From assembly GCA_963774765.1 (NCBI GenBank), contig CAVZGP010000011.1:62001-126000 (forward strand): a DNA stretch of 64,000 nucleotides. The letters are read 5' to 3'. The DNA is from Sva-07 sp963774765 (GTDB lineage Bacteria > Actinomycetota > Acidimicrobiia > Acidimicrobiales > Ilumatobacteraceae). This document shows, one piece after another, positions 62,967-64,000 of the stretch. A program made the translations under genes and the position numbers. The notes under the pieces are model-generated. The model was not told where the DNA came from. It searched no databases and saw only the letters and a list, made by a program, of their open reading frames with translations. Each line of letters begins with the position of its first letter. Within the stretch, counting starts at the first letter, position 1.

Positions 62967-64000
62967 TCACGGTTGGACGAGGATCTTCGCGTGTGCTTCG
63001 GGGTTGCCGAGGTCGTTGAACGCCCGTGGGATGTCGTCGATCCCGACGGTGCCCGTCAGCAGGGGTGCCAGGTCGACGCGCTCGGTGGCGATCGCGTCGA
63101 GCGACGCGGCGAACTCGTCGGGGGCGTAGCCGAGCACGAACTGCAGCGAGAGTTCCTTGCCGATGCCGAGCATGGGATGGATGTTGTCCTCCTGCATGCA
63201 GGCGCCGACGATCAGGATGCGGCTGTCCTTGGGTGCCATCCGCATCGTGTGCTCGATCATCCCGGGAACGCCGACCGCCTCGAACACCACGAGTGGTTTG
63301 CGGCCGTCGATGCGTCGCCAGGTGCGGATCGCCGTCTCCTCGTTCGGATCGACGACTTCGTCACAGCCGAGCTGTTCGGCGAGCTTGCGTCGGGCGGGGG
63401 AGAAGTCGGCGCCGACGATCGGGCCGATACCCAACATCTTCATCGCGGCGATGCATGCCAGACCGACCGGGCCCAGCCCGATGACGATCGCGGCGTCTCC
63501 CACGGCAATGCCCGACTTGGCCACCGCGTGGACACCGACAGCGAGCGGTTCGGTGAGCGCGGCCATCTCGTGGGGGAGCCCTGCGGGAACCTTGATGGCG
63601 AGCAGCTCATTGAGTGCCATGTACTCCGCGTAGCCGCCGGGATAGATGTTCGAGAAACCGATCGGATGCACCCCCGCCGCGTCGAACACGACGGGCATCG
63701 ACACGATGACGTCGCCGACCGAGAGGTTCTCGACGCCGGGGCCGGTCTCGACGACCTCGCAGCAGAACTCGTGGCCCATCACGAGGTCACCCGCGGGGTC
63801 GAACATGTTGACCTGCGGTTCATCGGCCGAGCGGCCCTCGGCGTTCTCGGCGGCGAGTTCGTCGGAGAGCCGCCGTGACTCCTCGCCGTGCTGGAGCATG
63901 TGGAGATCGCTGCCACAGATCCCGCATGACAGCACCTTGGTGAGCACTTGTCCGGGCCCCGCCGTGGGCATGTCGATGTCGTCGACTCTGAGTTCCCAGT
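62967..64000 (-). CDS. Zinc-dependent alcohol dehydrogenase, 5' end outside window
   Basis: The frame is open to the right edge, where WELRVDDIDMPTAGPGQVL matches the usual N-terminal region, so the first residues lie outside. The catalytic-zinc and structural regions are seen in SCGICGSDLH and MGHEFCCEVVETGPGV; GVENLSVGDVIVSMPVVFD follows. The NAD(P) fold has AIVIGLGPVGLACIAAMKMLGIGPIVGADFSPARRKLAEQLG near the middle. The usual four-cysteine structural zinc loop is not clear (residues around EESRRLSDEL), so this may be a sorbitol/threonine-dehydrogenase-like member lacking it. The substrate is unknown. Confidence 0.88.
   Translation of the reverse strand, partial: WELRVDDIDMPTAGPGQVLTKVLSCGICGSDLHMLQHGEESRRLSDELAAENAEGRSADEPQVNMFDPAGDLVMGHEFCCEVVETGPGVENLSVGDVIVSMPVVFDAAGVHPIGFSNIYPGGYAEYMALNELLAIKVPAGLPHEMAALTEPLAVGVHAVAKSGIAVGDAAIVIGLGPVGLACIAAMKMLGIGPIVGADFSPARRKLAEQLGCDEVVDPNEETAIRTWRRIDGRKPLVVFEAVGVPGMIEHTMRMAPKDSRILIVGACMQEDNIHPMLGIGKELSLQFVLGYAPDEFAASLDAIATERVDLAPLLTGTVGIDDIPRAFNDLGNPEAHAKILVQP

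Overview
The window reads as chromosomal DNA of a high-GC actinobacterium. Dense GC-rich genes, frequent GTG starts, an F420-type LLM oxidoreductase, a DinB/mycothiol-type protein and the order argS-lysA-hom-thrC-rho-rpmE-prfA-prmC (the Mycobacterium order) support this. Protein style suggests class Acidimicrobiia, close to Ilumatobacter; that placement is inference from pattern memory, not a search. No tRNA, rRNA, CRISPR array, phage or insertion sequence was seen.

Layout. 1-9.2 kb: the 5' part of nagA, a serine hydrolase, a small NTF2-like protein, and a very large frameshifted gene (zinc ribbons, nucleotide cyclase, AAA ATPase, TPRs, then eight tandem NTF2-like domains). 9.3-21 kb: a drug exporter, HrpA helicase, M20 peptidase, enoyl-CoA hydratase, MBL hydrolase, MsrB, a small lipoprotein, a methyltransferase and an F420 oxidoreductase. 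21-28.1 kb: a histidine utilisation locus, with IclR regulator and hutH on the minus strand and hutU-def-hutF-hutI on the plus strand as overlapping genes. A peptide deformylase-type gene is embedded in it and no hutG is present. 28-36 kb: assorted genes including SurE, a Rieske protein, EamA and CDF transporters, and an NfuA-type iron-sulfur protein. 36-44 kb: a Cys/Met PLP enzyme, a HisN-type phosphatase, a second enoyl-CoA hydratase, a dxs gene broken by two frameshifts, an SDR, a hemerythrin, a duplicated-domain hypothetical and DoxX. 44.3-60.4 kb: the housekeeping cluster argS-lysA-PemK-like-hom-thrC-rho-rpmE, a DUF1800/DUF1501 pair plus a hypothetical, then prfA-prmC. 60.4-64 kb: a TerB-like protein, an S9 peptidase and an alcohol dehydrogenase cut by the right edge.

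How it fits together. The hut enzymes convert histidine to urocanate, imidazolonepropionate, formiminoglutamate and formylglutamate; the last deformylation step has no dedicated gene here, and the embedded deformylase is a candidate for it. The argS cluster joins aspartate-family amino-acid synthesis to translation and termination factors, but homoserine kinase (thrB) is missing from its usual place. Intergenic gaps carry at least six families of palindromic, REP-like elements, several as tandem pairs and some reaching into gene ends. Two genes (the cyclase and dxs) carry two reading-frame breaks each, so residual indel errors in the assembly are a real possibility.
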